A DNA stretch of 35,270 bases from Planctomycetota bacterium (GTDB taxonomy: Bacteria > Planctomycetota > J058 > JAJDCP01): the NCBI GenBank assembly GCA_029260765.1, contig JAJDCP010000164.1, forward strand, positions 1 through 35,270, in the 5' to 3' direction. Of the stretch, positions 14,736 to 24,600 are shown in pieces. A program made the translations under genes and the position numbers. Each line of letters opens with the position of its first letter. Position 1 is the first letter of the stretch. The notes beneath the pieces were generated by a model. It made no database searches and was not told the origin of the DNA. It saw nothing but the letters and a program-made list of their open reading frames with translations.

Positions 14736-17396
14736 ATGGCCCACGACCTCCAGACCGACCCAACCTCCCAGCCAGCTCACCAGGAGAGCGCGCGCAGCCG
14801 GCCTTCGCGCGCAGAGCTGCTAGCCAAGCTGGACGGCGAGATCCGTGTGCGCAACGTCCAGCTGTTGAAGATCTCGATCCTGATCTTCAATCCGATCTAT
14901 GTGCTCTGGACAACCTTCGACTACCTGCTCGCTCCCGAGCAGTGGGGCTACTTCCTGCTCCTGCGTATCGCCGCCTCCGGTGCCAACTCTCTGCTCTTGA
15001 TTCCGCTGATGCGGCGGCACAAGGAGCGGCCGCGCACGCTGGAATGGTTCTGGCTGTGGTTCCTGGTCTGGGGTGGTTTTGTCGCCCCGATGCTGCCGTT
15101 TACCGGCGATGCCTTCCTGCCCTACATCCTCGGCCTCGGCATCGTGCTGTTCGGAGTGGGCGCTGTCCCGTACTGGCCCCCGCGTTGGGCGCTGACCAAC
15201 ATGCTGTGCATCGTGACGATGGTGTACCTGGCCTTCTTTATCTGGCCCGCCAAGTTTTCTTCGCCCGAGGGGCCCGCGGTTGTCGGTGGGATCTTCTTCA
15301 TCGGCACGATCTTCGTGATCAGCATGGTGACGGTGTGGTTCAAGTACTCGTTGTTGCAGGCGGAGTTCTTCACGCGCCAGGAGCTCGAAGAGGAGAAGCG
15401 GGTGACCGAGGTGCTGCGCCAGCGCGACCAGCGCAAGAGCGAGGACCTTGCAGCCGCCCTCGACCGCCTCAAGGAGCTCGACCGCCTCAAGAGCCAGTTC
15501 TTTGCCAACATCTCGCACGAGCTGCGCACGCCTCTGACATTGATTCTGGGGCCGTTGGAGGACCTGCTCTCCAAGGATCTAAATGCCGAGATGGCCGATC
15601 AGTTGCGGGTGATCCGAAACAATGCGGGCCGGCTCTTGCGGCTGATCGACGAGCTGCTCGACCTCGCGCGTCTGGACGCTGGTGGGCTGAGACTGAACAT
15701 CGCCGAGGTCGACATGCGCGCCCTGGCCGCGTCTGTCTTCGAGAATGCCCAGCCGATGGCCCGGACGCGTTCGATCCGATTCGAGCTCGACGCACCTGAG
15801 GCGACGAGCGAAGTGTTCGGCGATACACCCCGGCTCGAGATCATCGTCACCAACCTGGTGGGCAACGCCCTCAAGTACGTCCAGGAGCAGGGGCATATCA
15901 TCCTGCGGGTGCGCGAAAGCGCGGACAGCGCCTCGATCGAAGTGAGCGACGATGGCCCGGGAATCCCCAGCGTCGACGTCCCCCACGTCTTTGAGCGCTT
16001 CTACCAGGTCGGCGAGCAGGACCGCCGCAAGCGCCGCCGTCGCACCGGAGGCGTGGGCATCGGCCTTGCCCTGGCCAAAGAGCTGGCGGAGCTGCACGAC
16101 GGGAAACTCAGCGTCGCCAGCACCCTCGGCGAGGGGTCGTGTTTCACGCTCTGGCTGCCCAAGGGACGCGAGCATTTCCGCCCTGAGGTGATCGAGCGCC
16201 GCAAGCGCTTCGACCCGGTGATCAGCGCCGGCCGACGCCTGGGCGACCCCAAGCCGGCCAAGAAACCGTTGCACAAGATCGTACCCAAGAGCGACTCGAG
16301 CCGCCGGCGCGGTCAGCGCTCGCGGATCCTGGTGGTCGAGGACCAGGACGAGCTGCGGGCGTTTCTGGTGCAACTGCTCCAGCCCAGTTTCGAAGTCATC
16401 GAGGCACTCGACGGCGAGGAAGGACTCAAGCTGGTGCGGAAGCTCCGCCCCGACCTGGTGATCTCTGACGTGATGATGCCACGCCTGAGCGGAACCGAGC
16501 TGTGCCGCTCGCTCAAGAATGATCCAGCCCTGCGCTCGATTCCTACCATCCTTCTGACCGCCCGGGTCGGCTCGGAGGCCACCTTGGAAGCCTACGCGCA
16601 GGGTGCCGACGACTTCATACCGAAACCGTTCCACCCCGGCGTGCTGGTCGCGCGGGTGCGCGCCCAGCTCAAAATGCGCTCGCTCAGCCTGCAATTGATC
16701 GGACAGGAGAAGCTGGCCGCCGTCGGTACCCTGGCGGCCGGTGTCGCCCACGAGGTGCAAAATCCCTTGAATGCAGTCCTCAATGCGGGGCGCGCGCTTG
16801 CAGGGGGGCGCTTTGACGAGCAGGTCTCCAGTAGACTGCTCAAGGTGATCATCGACGGCTCAGAGCGCATCGACGCCATCGTCCGAGCCCTGAGCAACCA
16901 CGTGCGCCCGGCTGAAGGGCGCGGTGCTGTGATGCCCTTTGACCTGCGCAAGGGCATAGACGCCACGGTCGTGCTGCTCGAGCACCGTATGCAAGACATC
17001 GAGGTGCATCGCGACTACGGCACGGATGCCTGTGCCCTGGTCCCAGTGGGTCCGGTCAATCAAGTCTTGCTGAATCTGGTCGACAACGCTGTGCGGGCCG
17101 AGGTCCGCAACATCTGGCTCTCCACAGAGCAGGTAGACGAGACGTTGCGCATCCACGTGCGCGATGACGGGCCTGGGGTCCACGAGGCCATCGCAGACCG
17201 CATCTTCGACCCTTTCTTCACCACCCGCGAGCCAGGCGAAGGCACCGGGTTGGGCTTGTTCCTGTCCCGCAAGATCGTGACCGAGCTGGGCGGCGAGCTG
17301 AGCCTCGAGCGTTCTGACCCAGCCGCGACGGGCGCACACTTCGTGCTCGACCTGCCCCTGCAGCCCTTGGCTGTTGCCGACAGCCGCGTGGACTGA
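14736..17396 (+). CDS. Six-helix sensor kinase-receiver-kinase (PhcS-PhcR-like fusion)
   Basis: The 886-residue protein begins 8 bases after the methyltransferase stop, without a clear Shine-Dalgarno, so it is probably translationally coupled. Six hydrophobic segments (about 44-66, 72-92, 103-123, 128-148, 152-171, 182-203) form the membrane sensor, followed by a short coiled linker. The first kinase has phospho-acceptor His261 (NISHELRTP), an N box (NLVGNALKY), DDGPGIP and GIGLALAKEL. A receiver (about 530-645) has acidic residues in VVEDQDE, phospho-acceptor Asp578 (ISDVMMP) and Lys630. A second kinase has His672 (GVAHEVQNPLN), an N box (NLVDNAV), DDGPGV and GTGLGLFLSRK. Ralstonia PhcS is a multi-span sensor kinase and PhcR is a receiver carrying a C-terminal kinase domain; this chain looks like the two joined. 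There is no DNA-binding output domain, so the signal must pass to another protein. Confidence 0.9.
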   Translation: MAHDLQTDPTSQPAHQESARSRPSRAELLAKLDGEIRVRNVQLLKISILIFNPIYVLWTTFDYLLAPEQWGYFLLLRIAASGANSLLLIPLMRRHKERPRTLEWFWLWFLVWGGFVAPMLPFTGDAFLPYILGLGIVLFGVGAVPYWPPRWALTNMLCIVTMVYLAFFIWPAKFSSPEGPAVVGGIFFIGTIFVISMVTVWFKYSLLQAEFFTRQELEEEKRVTEVLRQRDQRKSEDLAAALDRLKELDRLKSQFFANISHELRTPLTLILGPLEDLLSKDLNAEMADQLRVIRNNAGRLLRLIDELLDLARLDAGGLRLNIAEVDMRALAASVFENAQPMARTRSIRFELDAPEATSEVFGDTPRLEIIVTNLVGNALKYVQEQGHIILRVRESADSASIEVSDDGPGIPSVDVPHVFERFYQVGEQDRRKRRRRTGGVGIGLALAKELAELHDGKLSVASTLGEGSCFTLWLPKGREHFRPEVIERRKRFDPVISAGRRLGDPKPAKKPLHKIVPKSDSSRRRGQRSRILVVEDQDELRAFLVQLLQPSFEVIEALDGEEGLKLVRKLRPDLVISDVMMPRLSGTELCRSLKNDPALRSIPTILLTARVGSEATLEAYAQGADDFIPKPFHPGVLVARVRAQLKMRSLSLQLIGQEKLAAVGTLAAGVAHEVQNPLNAVLNAGRALAGGRFDEQVSSRLLKVIIDGSERIDAIVRALSNHVRPAEGRGAVMPFDLRKGIDATVVLLEHRMQDIEVHRDYGTDACALVPVGPVNQVLLNLVDNAVRAEVRNIWLSTEQVDETLRIHVRDDGPGVHEAIADRIFDPFFTTREPGEGTGLGLFLSRKIVTELGGELSLERSDPAATGAHFVLDLPLQPLAVADSRVD

Positions 17397-17397
17397 G

Positions 17398-17410
17398 AGC
17401 GGGTCCCGCT
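17398..17410. terminator. Small palindrome after the hybrid kinase stop
   Basis: AGCGGG-T-CCCGCT is a perfect palindrome directly behind the stop codon (17394-17396). As RNA it would make only a three- to four-pair GC stem and no T-tract follows, so a terminator role is doubtful. Confidence 0.2.
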
Positions 17411-17451
17411 GGACCTGCTGGCTGCCGAGCGCGGGGACATCAAGCAGAGAT

Positions 17452-17480
17452 TTGTCCTTCCGGATCCCGGCGGGTACTTT
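17452..17480 (+). promoter_or_regulatory. Promoter of the tricorn-like protease gene
   Basis: TTGTCC (17452-17457) and TACTTT (17475-17480) are 17 bases apart. The predicted start near 17487 leaves a leader of about 24 bases with AGGAG ahead of the ATG at 17511. This suggests the protease is transcribed separately from the kinase before it. Confidence 0.5.
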
Positions 17481-17510
17481 GGGCGGACACTTGCGCATTA
17501 GGAGTCCTCC

Positions 17511-20500
17511 ATGTCTCGCGGGTCCATTGTCTTCCTACTGCTCAGCAGCTTTCTGGCGGCTCAGGCGCCCCAAGGTTACTACCGCAGCCCTGCAATTCAC
17601 GGCGAGCGTATCGTGTTTCTGGCCGAGGGTGACCTCTGGACCGTGGCCGCAGACGGCGGTCCGGCCCAGCGCCTGACCTCGCACGCGGGCAACGAGAGCC
17701 ATCCAGCCATCTCCCCGGACGGCAGCCTGCTCGCCTTCACCGCTTCCTACGAGGGCCCGACCGAGGTCTACACCATGCCCCTGGACGGGGGACTGCCGAC
17801 CCGGCGCAGCTATGAAGGCGAGCGAGCCTACGTGGTCGGCTGGACGCCCGCAGGCGAGCTGCTCTACCGCACGCGGTTCTTCTCGACCCTGCCCGACTAC
17901 CAGCTTGTCGCCCTGGACCTGTCGACCGGCCGCAAGCGACGCCTCCCCCTGGCGCAGGCGGCCGACGGCTGTTTTGACGAGCAGGGCCAGCTCTACTTCA
18001 CCCGGCAGTCCTTCCAAGGGAGCCACACCAAGCGCTATCGGGGTGGCACGGTCCAGAACCTGTGGCGTTTCGGCGCAGACGAGCGCGAGGCTGCGCAGCT
18101 GTGGCCCGACTTCGCCGGCACCAGCAAGGATCCGATGTGGTGGCAGGGCCGCCTGTACTGCGCCAGCGACCGTGACGGTACGATGAACATCTGGTCGATG
18201 CGGCCCGACGGCACAGATCCACGCCAGCACACCCACCACTCGGGCTGGGATGTGCAGGACCCGCAGCTGCAGGACGGCCGCATCGTCTATCAGCTCGGCG
18301 CGGACATCCACAGGTTGGACCTCGACGATGGCAGCGAACGCACACTCAACATCACCTTGACCAGCGACTTCGACCAGATGCGCGAGCGTTGGCTGGACGA
18401 CCCCTTTCCCTATCTGAGCGCCGGCCACATCTCCTACGACGGCTCGTGGGTCGCGCTGACAGCTCGGGGAGAGGTCTGTGTCGTGCCACGCGAGGCGGGC
18501 CGTCTGCGCCAATTGACCCGCGCCTCGGAGGTGCGCTACCGGGACGCCCGCTTCCTGCCCGATGGCGACCTGTACGTGCGCTCGGATGCCTCGGGGGAGG
18601 TGGAATTCTGGCGCCTCGATGCCGACCCCGAGACCGCGTCGGTGCAGCTGACCCAGAACGCACAGGTGCTGCGCTGGGAGGGCGTGCCCTCGCCTGATGG
18701 CCGTTGGCTCGCCCACCACGACAAGAACTATCAGCTCTGGCTGACCGATCTGCTGTCGGGAGAGGAGCAGCTGCTCGAGACCTCCGACTACGGCTGGCGT
18801 GAGGCCTACTGGGGGCTGCGCTGGTCTCCGGACAGTCGCTGGCTGGCCTATTCGACGCCGGCGCCCAACACCTACGACCAGGTTGTGATCCGCAACATCG
18901 AAGACGGCCGTCGGATCGCGCTGACCAGCGAGCGCATGCAGAGCGCGAGTCCCGCCTGGAGCCCCGATGGCCAGTGGATCTATTTCCTGTCCGACCGGCA
19001 TCTGCGCAGCTCCGTTGCCAGCCCCTGGGGTTTCCTGCAACCCGAACCCCACTATCAAGACAAGACCGGCATCTACTGTCTGCCTCTCGCCGCCGACCTG
19101 CTCTCGCCCTTCGAACCCGACGACGAGCTCAGCGCCGAGCCGGTCGAGTCCGGAGCGCCGGCCGACAGCAGCGAAGCGGAGCTGCGCGTCGAGGTGCTGC
19201 TCGAGGGGCTCGATTGGAGGGTGCAGAGCGTCCCTGTCGGACCGGGAAGTTACAGCAACCTGATGGCAAATGCCGAGCGTCTGTTCTGGGAAGCCGAGAC
19301 CGACCAGGGGCGCACACTGATGGCGTTGGACATCGCGGCAGGAGCAGAACCGCTGGCCCTGGTGGAGGGTATCGACGCCGCACAGCTCAGCGGTGATGGC
19401 GCGTGGTTGCTGGTCAAGCAGGGCAACGCCCTGGCCATCCTGCCTGCGGGCTCAGGCGCCGGGGCGGCCTTCGCCGACCACCAGCTGGAGCTGCAAGACT
19501 GGAGCTTCAGCGTGCAGCCTGCCGAAGAGTGGCGCCAGATGTTCGTCGATGCCTGGCGGCTGGAGCGCGATTACTTCTACGATCCGGGCATGCACGGCGT
19601 CGACTGGCCCGCGATGCGGCGTAAGTATGAGCCCCTGGTCGAGAGGGTGCGCAACCGCGACGAGCTGGCCAACCTGCTGGCCCAGATGGTTGGGGAGCTC
19701 TCGGCGCTGCACACCTTCGTCTACGGCGGTGACCATCGCACGGGTCCCGACGATGTCGGCGTCGCGGCTCTGGGAGCCCGGCTGGAGCGCGATGCGGCCG
19801 CCGGCGGCTACCGGATAGCCAAGATCTACCGGGCAGATCCCGATCAGCTCGACCTGCGCTCGCCTCTGCTCAAGCCTGGGCTGGGTATCGAGATGGGCGA
19901 TGTCATCGTGCGCATCAACGGCCGCGACACCTTGGAGGAAGCCGACGTCGGTGCATTGCTGCGCCGCCAGGCGGGCCGCCAGCTGCGCCTGCGGCTCGCC
20001 CGCGGCGACGCCCAACGGGATGTGATCGTGCGCGCGCTGAGCGCCCGCGCCGCCCGCGACCTGCGCTACCGTGACTGGGAATACAGCCGCCGCCTGCAGG
20101 TCGAAGAGCTCGGCGCCGGCCAGATCGGCTACCTGCATCTGCGGGCGATGGGCAGGGCCAACATCGACGAATGGGCCCAGGGCTTCTATCCGGTCTTCCA
20201 CCGCGGAGGTTTGATCCTCGACGTGCGTCACAACAACGGCGGGAACATCGACAGCTGGATCCTCGGGAAGCTGATGCGGCGCGCCTGGTTCTACTGGCAT
20301 GGTCGCCTGGGGGAGCCGACCTGGAACATGCAGTACGCGTTCCGCGGCCACCTGGTCGTATTGTGCGATGCCGATACGGCCTCCGACGGTGAAGCGGTCA
20401 GCGAGGGGGTGCGCCGTTTGGGGCTGGGCACAGTGATCGGCACCCGCACCTGGGGAGGCGAGATCTGGCTGTCGAGCAGCAACCGCCTGGTCGACCAGGG

Positions 20501-20729
20501 CATCGCCACCGCCGCGGAGTGGGGGGTGTACGGTCCCGAGGGCAGCTGGCTGATCGAAGGCCACGGCGTGGTGCCGGATATCGAAGTCGACAACCTGCCG
20601 CACGCGACCTTCGAAGGCAAGGACGCCCAGCTGGAGGCGGCTGTCGCCCACCTGTTGCGTAAGCTCGAAGAGGAGCCGGTAGAGGTTCCACGACCTCCGC
20701 CGTTCCCCGACAAGTCGGGGCCCGAGTAG
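17511..20729 (+). CDS. Secreted tricorn-type protease with beta-propeller, PDZ and S41 domains
   Basis: The 1072-residue protein starts at ATG 17511 behind AGGAG and has a signal peptide (MSRGSIVFLLLSSFLAAQA). Residues about 25-540 contain TolB/WD-like beta-propeller blades (repeated SPDG, SDRDG and WSPD motifs), which in tricorn gate substrate entry. Residues about 660-750 hold the helical C1 part with His734 in LSALHTF. A PDZ domain lies at about 760-850. The S41 catalytic part has HNNGGN, nucleophile Ser958 (TASDGE) and Glu1016 (LIEGHG). These correspond to the Ser/His/Ser/Glu tetrad of Thermoplasma tricorn, with the residue next to the catalytic His being Leu rather than Ser here. Length and domain order fit bacterial tricorn homologues. 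The likely role is degradation of oligopeptides outside the cytosol. The HEAT-repeat gene follows 87 bases later on the same strand. Confidence 0.93.
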   Translation: MSRGSIVFLLLSSFLAAQAPQGYYRSPAIHGERIVFLAEGDLWTVAADGGPAQRLTSHAGNESHPAISPDGSLLAFTASYEGPTEVYTMPLDGGLPTRRSYEGERAYVVGWTPAGELLYRTRFFSTLPDYQLVALDLSTGRKRRLPLAQAADGCFDEQGQLYFTRQSFQGSHTKRYRGGTVQNLWRFGADEREAAQLWPDFAGTSKDPMWWQGRLYCASDRDGTMNIWSMRPDGTDPRQHTHHSGWDVQDPQLQDGRIVYQLGADIHRLDLDDGSERTLNITLTSDFDQMRERWLDDPFPYLSAGHISYDGSWVALTARGEVCVVPREAGRLRQLTRASEVRYRDARFLPDGDLYVRSDASGEVEFWRLDADPETASVQLTQNAQVLRWEGVPSPDGRWLAHHDKNYQLWLTDLLSGEEQLLETSDYGWREAYWGLRWSPDSRWLAYSTPAPNTYDQVVIRNIEDGRRIALTSERMQSASPAWSPDGQWIYFLSDRHLRSSVASPWGFLQPEPHYQDKTGIYCLPLAADLLSPFEPDDELSAEPVESGAPADSSEAELRVEVLLEGLDWRVQSVPVGPGSYSNLMANAERLFWEAETDQGRTLMALDIAAGAEPLALVEGIDAAQLSGDGAWLLVKQGNALAILPAGSGAGAAFADHQLELQDWSFSVQPAEEWRQMFVDAWRLERDYFYDPGMHGVDWPAMRRKYEPLVERVRNRDELANLLAQMVGELSALHTFVYGGDHRTGPDDVGVAALGARLERDAAAGGYRIAKIYRADPDQLDLRSPLLKPGLGIEMGDVIVRINGRDTLEEADVGALLRRQAGRQLRLRLARGDAQRDVIVRALSARAARDLRYRDWEYSRRLQVEELGAGQIGYLHLRAMGRANIDEWAQGFYPVFHRGGLILDVRHNNGGNIDSWILGKLMRRAWFYWHGRLGEPTWNMQYAFRGHLVVLCDADTASDGEAVSEGVRRLGLGTVIGTRTWGGEIWLSSSNRLVDQGIATAAEWGVYGPEGSWLIEGHGVVPDIEVDNLPHATFEGKDAQLEAAVAHLLRKLEEEPVEVPRPPPFPDKSGPE

Positions 20730-20816
20730 TGCTGGCGGAGTCCTCGTGACATCGATGTTACAAGGCCTCGCCGACCCACCGGCTACCATGGCCGCATGCC
20801 CACGGGAGGAACATCG

Positions 20817-21572
20817 ATGCGGCGAGAATTGTTGGGGCTCTGGCTGGGCCTTCTGGTCGTGGCACATGGCCAGGAGATCGACACCGAGAGATTGTGCAGG
20901 GACGACGGTTGGTACGACCTCAGCGCCTTTGCCGGCGCGCGCCATACCTTCTTCGAGGACGAAAACGGCTTGCGCGTGCGGTACGTGATCTTCGGCAGCG
21001 GCGAGCCGATCATCTCGGATCAGATCCTGCCTGTGACGGTATCTGGCGACACGCTCAGTTACGGTGCCGAGCGGGTGGTCTTCGACAGCCGAGCCGGTGT
21101 GCTGCGGACTCCCTGGTTCGAGGGCCATCGAATGGTTCCTGGAGGCCCTGTGGACTATGCGTTTGCTCCGCTGCTGGCAGGCAAATCCGAGCGCGCGCTC
21201 GAGGAGGCTCTCGAAGATGCCGACACGGTGATCCGGCGGGAGGCTCTGGCTGCGCTGGTCGATGAACGGAACCGCCGGGGTTTCGACGGTTTCGCTGCTG
21301 CGCTGCCTCTGCTCGGGGATCCGGAGCCCAGCGTCCGGGCACGAGCGGCCTGGGCGCTCAGTGCCTGCCGCGAGCGTGCAGGAGTCGAAGGCATCCTCGC
21401 CCTGTTGGGGGACGAAGACCCGGGCGTACGTTGCGCCGCGGCTCGCGCCCTCGGCTGGGGAAGCCTGGGAGGAAGCGCCGCGGTCGCGAGGCTGCACACC
21501 GTGCAAGGCGACCCGGTGCCGGAGGTACGCGCGGCAGCCGACTGGGCCCTCGGAGTGCTGCTGCGGAAGTAG
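20817..21572 (+). CDS. Secreted HEAT-repeat protein
   Basis: The 251-residue protein has a signal peptide (MRRELLGLWLGLLVVAHGQ). Residues 20-110 form a beta-rich region of unknown type. From about residue 115 to the end there are HEAT-like helical repeats with motifs such as DPEPSVRARAAWAL, DEDPGVRCAAARAL and DPVPEVRAAADWAL. HEAT repeats usually bind proteins; the partner is unknown. I chose ATG 20817 because GGAGGA (20805-20810) lies six bases upstream; the in-frame ATG at 20796 would place that site inside the gene and lengthen the signal peptide n-region. A TACCAT hexamer at 20784-20789 could be its -10. It converges on the kinase-TPR gene, with only 47 bases between the two stops. Confidence 0.85.
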   Translation: MRRELLGLWLGLLVVAHGQEIDTERLCRDDGWYDLSAFAGARHTFFEDENGLRVRYVIFGSGEPIISDQILPVTVSGDTLSYGAERVVFDSRAGVLRTPWFEGHRMVPGGPVDYAFAPLLAGKSERALEEALEDADTVIRREALAALVDERNRRGFDGFAAALPLLGDPEPSVRARAAWALSACRERAGVEGILALLGDEDPGVRCAAARALGWGSLGGSAAVARLHTVQGDPVPEVRAAADWALGVLLRK

Positions 21573-21619
21573 CCCGCTTGCACATCCTCAGCCAGCGCGC
21601 AGCGGGTAGGGAAGACCCC

Positions 21620-24600
21620 TCAGTCTTCGTCGAACAACGCTCCGAATCCCGCCAGCCCACGCAGGTTCTGCAGCTCCGGCAGCTCGCGGACCTGCTGCCG
21701 CGCCCCAAGCACCAGCTGCAGCTCTTCGCCGTCGGGCTCTTCACGCTGCAGCCGGGCGACCTCAGCGCGCCAGAGCTCGAGATAACCCGCCAGCATCTCG
21801 AGCGCCAGATCCTGCAACGCAGGATCATCCTCGGCCAGCGGTGCGATCTCGCGCGCAGCGCTCAACCAGGCCTGGGGCTGACTCTGCAGCTCGGGCGCTT
21901 CGAAGGCCTGCCGCACCGAGACCCGAGCGGCTTCAGTTTCCCCGCGACTCAGCTGCATGAAGCCCAGACTGAGCCGCTCTTCGGCGGTCTGCGGACTCCG
22001 CACGCCCAGGAACAGCTCGTGTTTGGTCAGCTCCCAGAGCTGCGTATGCAGAGTCTGGTCCAGCTCGTCAGCGCCAGGAAACGCCGCCCGAGAAAGCAAC
22101 GCGCGCCCCTGCTCAAAAGCCTGCCGCGCTCCCTCGAAGTCTCCGAGCTCACGACAGACCGCTCCGAGACCCGACGCGAGCGCGGCACGTTCGTGCTGGG
22201 CTTGCGGGGAGCGCAGGTGCAGCCCCAGGCTGTCGCTGAGTATGGCAGCCTGTTGGTAGCTTGTCCGCTCTGCCTCGCGCTCGCCCAGATCACTGTGCAA
22301 CACCGCCAGCTGAAACCAGGCCTCGGCCCGACGCGGATGCGCGGCCGCCTCGAGCAACTCCGTGTGCAGGCGAGCGACAGCCCGGACACGCGCCTGACGA
22401 GCGGGACCGGAGTTGCCCGCCTGGTCTTCAGCTGCCGCCAGCTTCTCTGCCCACCAGGCTCCATCGAGGGCGCCGTCCAGGCCGGGGCTGAGCTCTGCCA
22501 GATCTCGGGCGGGGCGCAACAGCTCGAGGGCAGCCGCGACGTTTCCCGCTTCCAGCCGCAGCTGAGCGGCGCGTTCGACCGCCAGCAACCAGTGGCGCCG
22601 CGCCGCGCTGCTCTCGGGGGCGCCCTGCAACAGCACTTCCAGCTCTGCCAGAGCTGCCTCGTACAGCTCAGCGGCCACCGAGTTGGCGCCACTGGCGTAG
22701 TCCAGATCCGCAAGCTCAATCAGCAAGAGGCCATAGGCGCGCCGGCTGCGCAGGTCGTCAGGAGCCGCAGCGACCAGCCCCAGGTAGAGCTGCAGGGCCT
22801 CTTCGAGATCGCGCCGCGCCCCGCTTGTCTGGCCCAACCGTGCCAGCAGCTCGCCGCGCTGGCCCAGCGCAAAGGCCAGGCCCCGAGTGGCCGCGTGGTG
22901 CTGGCCGGGTTCGGCGATGCGGCGCAGCAGCTGCACGCTCTCGTTGGCAGCTCGAACGGCTCCCCCGGACTCCCCCGACTTCGCCAACAGCGCGCTGCGC
23001 GCTCCCAGGCAGACCGCCAGGTCGCTCAGCGGCCCCTGGCCTGGAGGACGCAGACGCGCGTCGTCGCCACGGCTCGCCAATTCACGGAAGATCTCCTCGG
23101 CCTCGGCCGAGTCGCGCAGCGCTGGCTGCAGCGCTCCCTCCTCGAGGTCGACCCGTGCCCGATCGCTCAGCCCTTGCGCCCGTGCACGCAGCGCCTGGCC
23201 ATGGTCCGCTTCGCGCTCCAGCAGAGTCTCGAGCAGCGCCAGGCTGGCGTCGAAGTCCCCGCGGGACGCGCCCAGGGCACCGATCTCGCGCCGCAACACA
23301 CCACGGCTGCGCAAGGCCTCGGCCCGCTGCAGCAGCTCGGTGCCCTCGGAGGGTTCGTCCGGTCCCAACGCCAGGGTGTGGTTCCAGGCCTCTAGCGCCG
23401 CCGCCGGGTCTCCGCGCAGCTCGGCGACCCGTGCGCGTGTCTCCCAGGTCTCGGCCATCTGGCTTGCCAGCTCTGCTCCCTGCAGGCCGCGCTCAGCCAG
23501 CCCTGCCTGGAGTGCATCCGCCTCGAGACAGAGCTGCTGCGCGGCTTCCAGCTCTCCCTGAAAGAGTTGGGCTTCGGCGAGCGCGGTCAGGCAACGCGCC
23601 AACAACTTCGCGTGCTGCGCATTCGCAGGGTCACGGTCGGCAAGCCCACGGCGCCGCTGCAGCGCCTCCTGCAACGAGCTTACGCTCTCGGTCAGTTCGA
23701 GGTGCGCCTGCTGGATGCCTGCCAGGCTCTCGAGCACATGGCAGAGCTGCTGCTCGAGCAAGGTGTCGTCGGGGCTGAGCGCGTAGTGCCTGCGCATCGT
23801 CGCCAGACACTGCTGGTAGACCGCGCGGGCCGCGAAGATGTCCCCGGACTTGTGCTGCACGTCGGCCAGCTCGAGCATCACCGACACCTGGCCAGGACGC
23901 TGCTCGAGACTCTGCTCAAGCAGCCGCCGGGCTTCCTGCAGAGAGCCCCGATCGCTGAGTATGCGCCCGAGCAGCCACAGTCCCTCGGCCAGCAATCGGC
24001 GCCGCTTTTCTTCCTGACTTGCCACCCCCCCGTCAGCCAGACGGGGCCCCTGCAGGCGTATCACCGCCCGGGTGCCTGCTTCGAGCGCATCGTCCAGCGA
24101 AGCCTGGCTGTGATGCAGCCGCGCCAACTCAATCTCGACACCCGCTAGCTGGAAAGCAGCCTGTACGCCTCCTTCCCCGTCCAACAGACCGAGCAGCGCC
24201 TGTTCAGCAGTCTGCAACAGCTGCCGGGCCTGAGCAGCATCGCCGTCGAGGAACATCACCAGGCGCGCGATCAGGGTCTGGGCACGCGCGCTCCCCAGAT
24301 CACCCCGAGGAGTCTCGGGCTCGGCGCTGCGCAGCTCTTGATAGCCGTCCAGAGCGCTGCGCAGGATGGCACGCGCCAGGCGATGGCTGGACGGGCTGCC
24401 CTCCCGGACCAGCCGCTCTTCGACCTGGTACAAGAGATCGTTGAGAGCCCGCTCGGCGACACGGCCACGTGCTTCGGCCATGAGGCGCTGCGCTTCGGTC
24501 GCGCGCTGCTCGGCTTCGATGGCGCGGTTCTTCTCTGCGATCTCGAGGTTCTGGGCGGTGATGTGCGAGTTTTGAGCGAGGATCTCCCGGTTGGCCTGCA

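Noticed and set aside
21431..23395. A 654-codon open frame on the plus strand.
   Set aside because: It is antisense to the TPR region of the kinase gene, and GC-rich third positions keep the opposite strand open.
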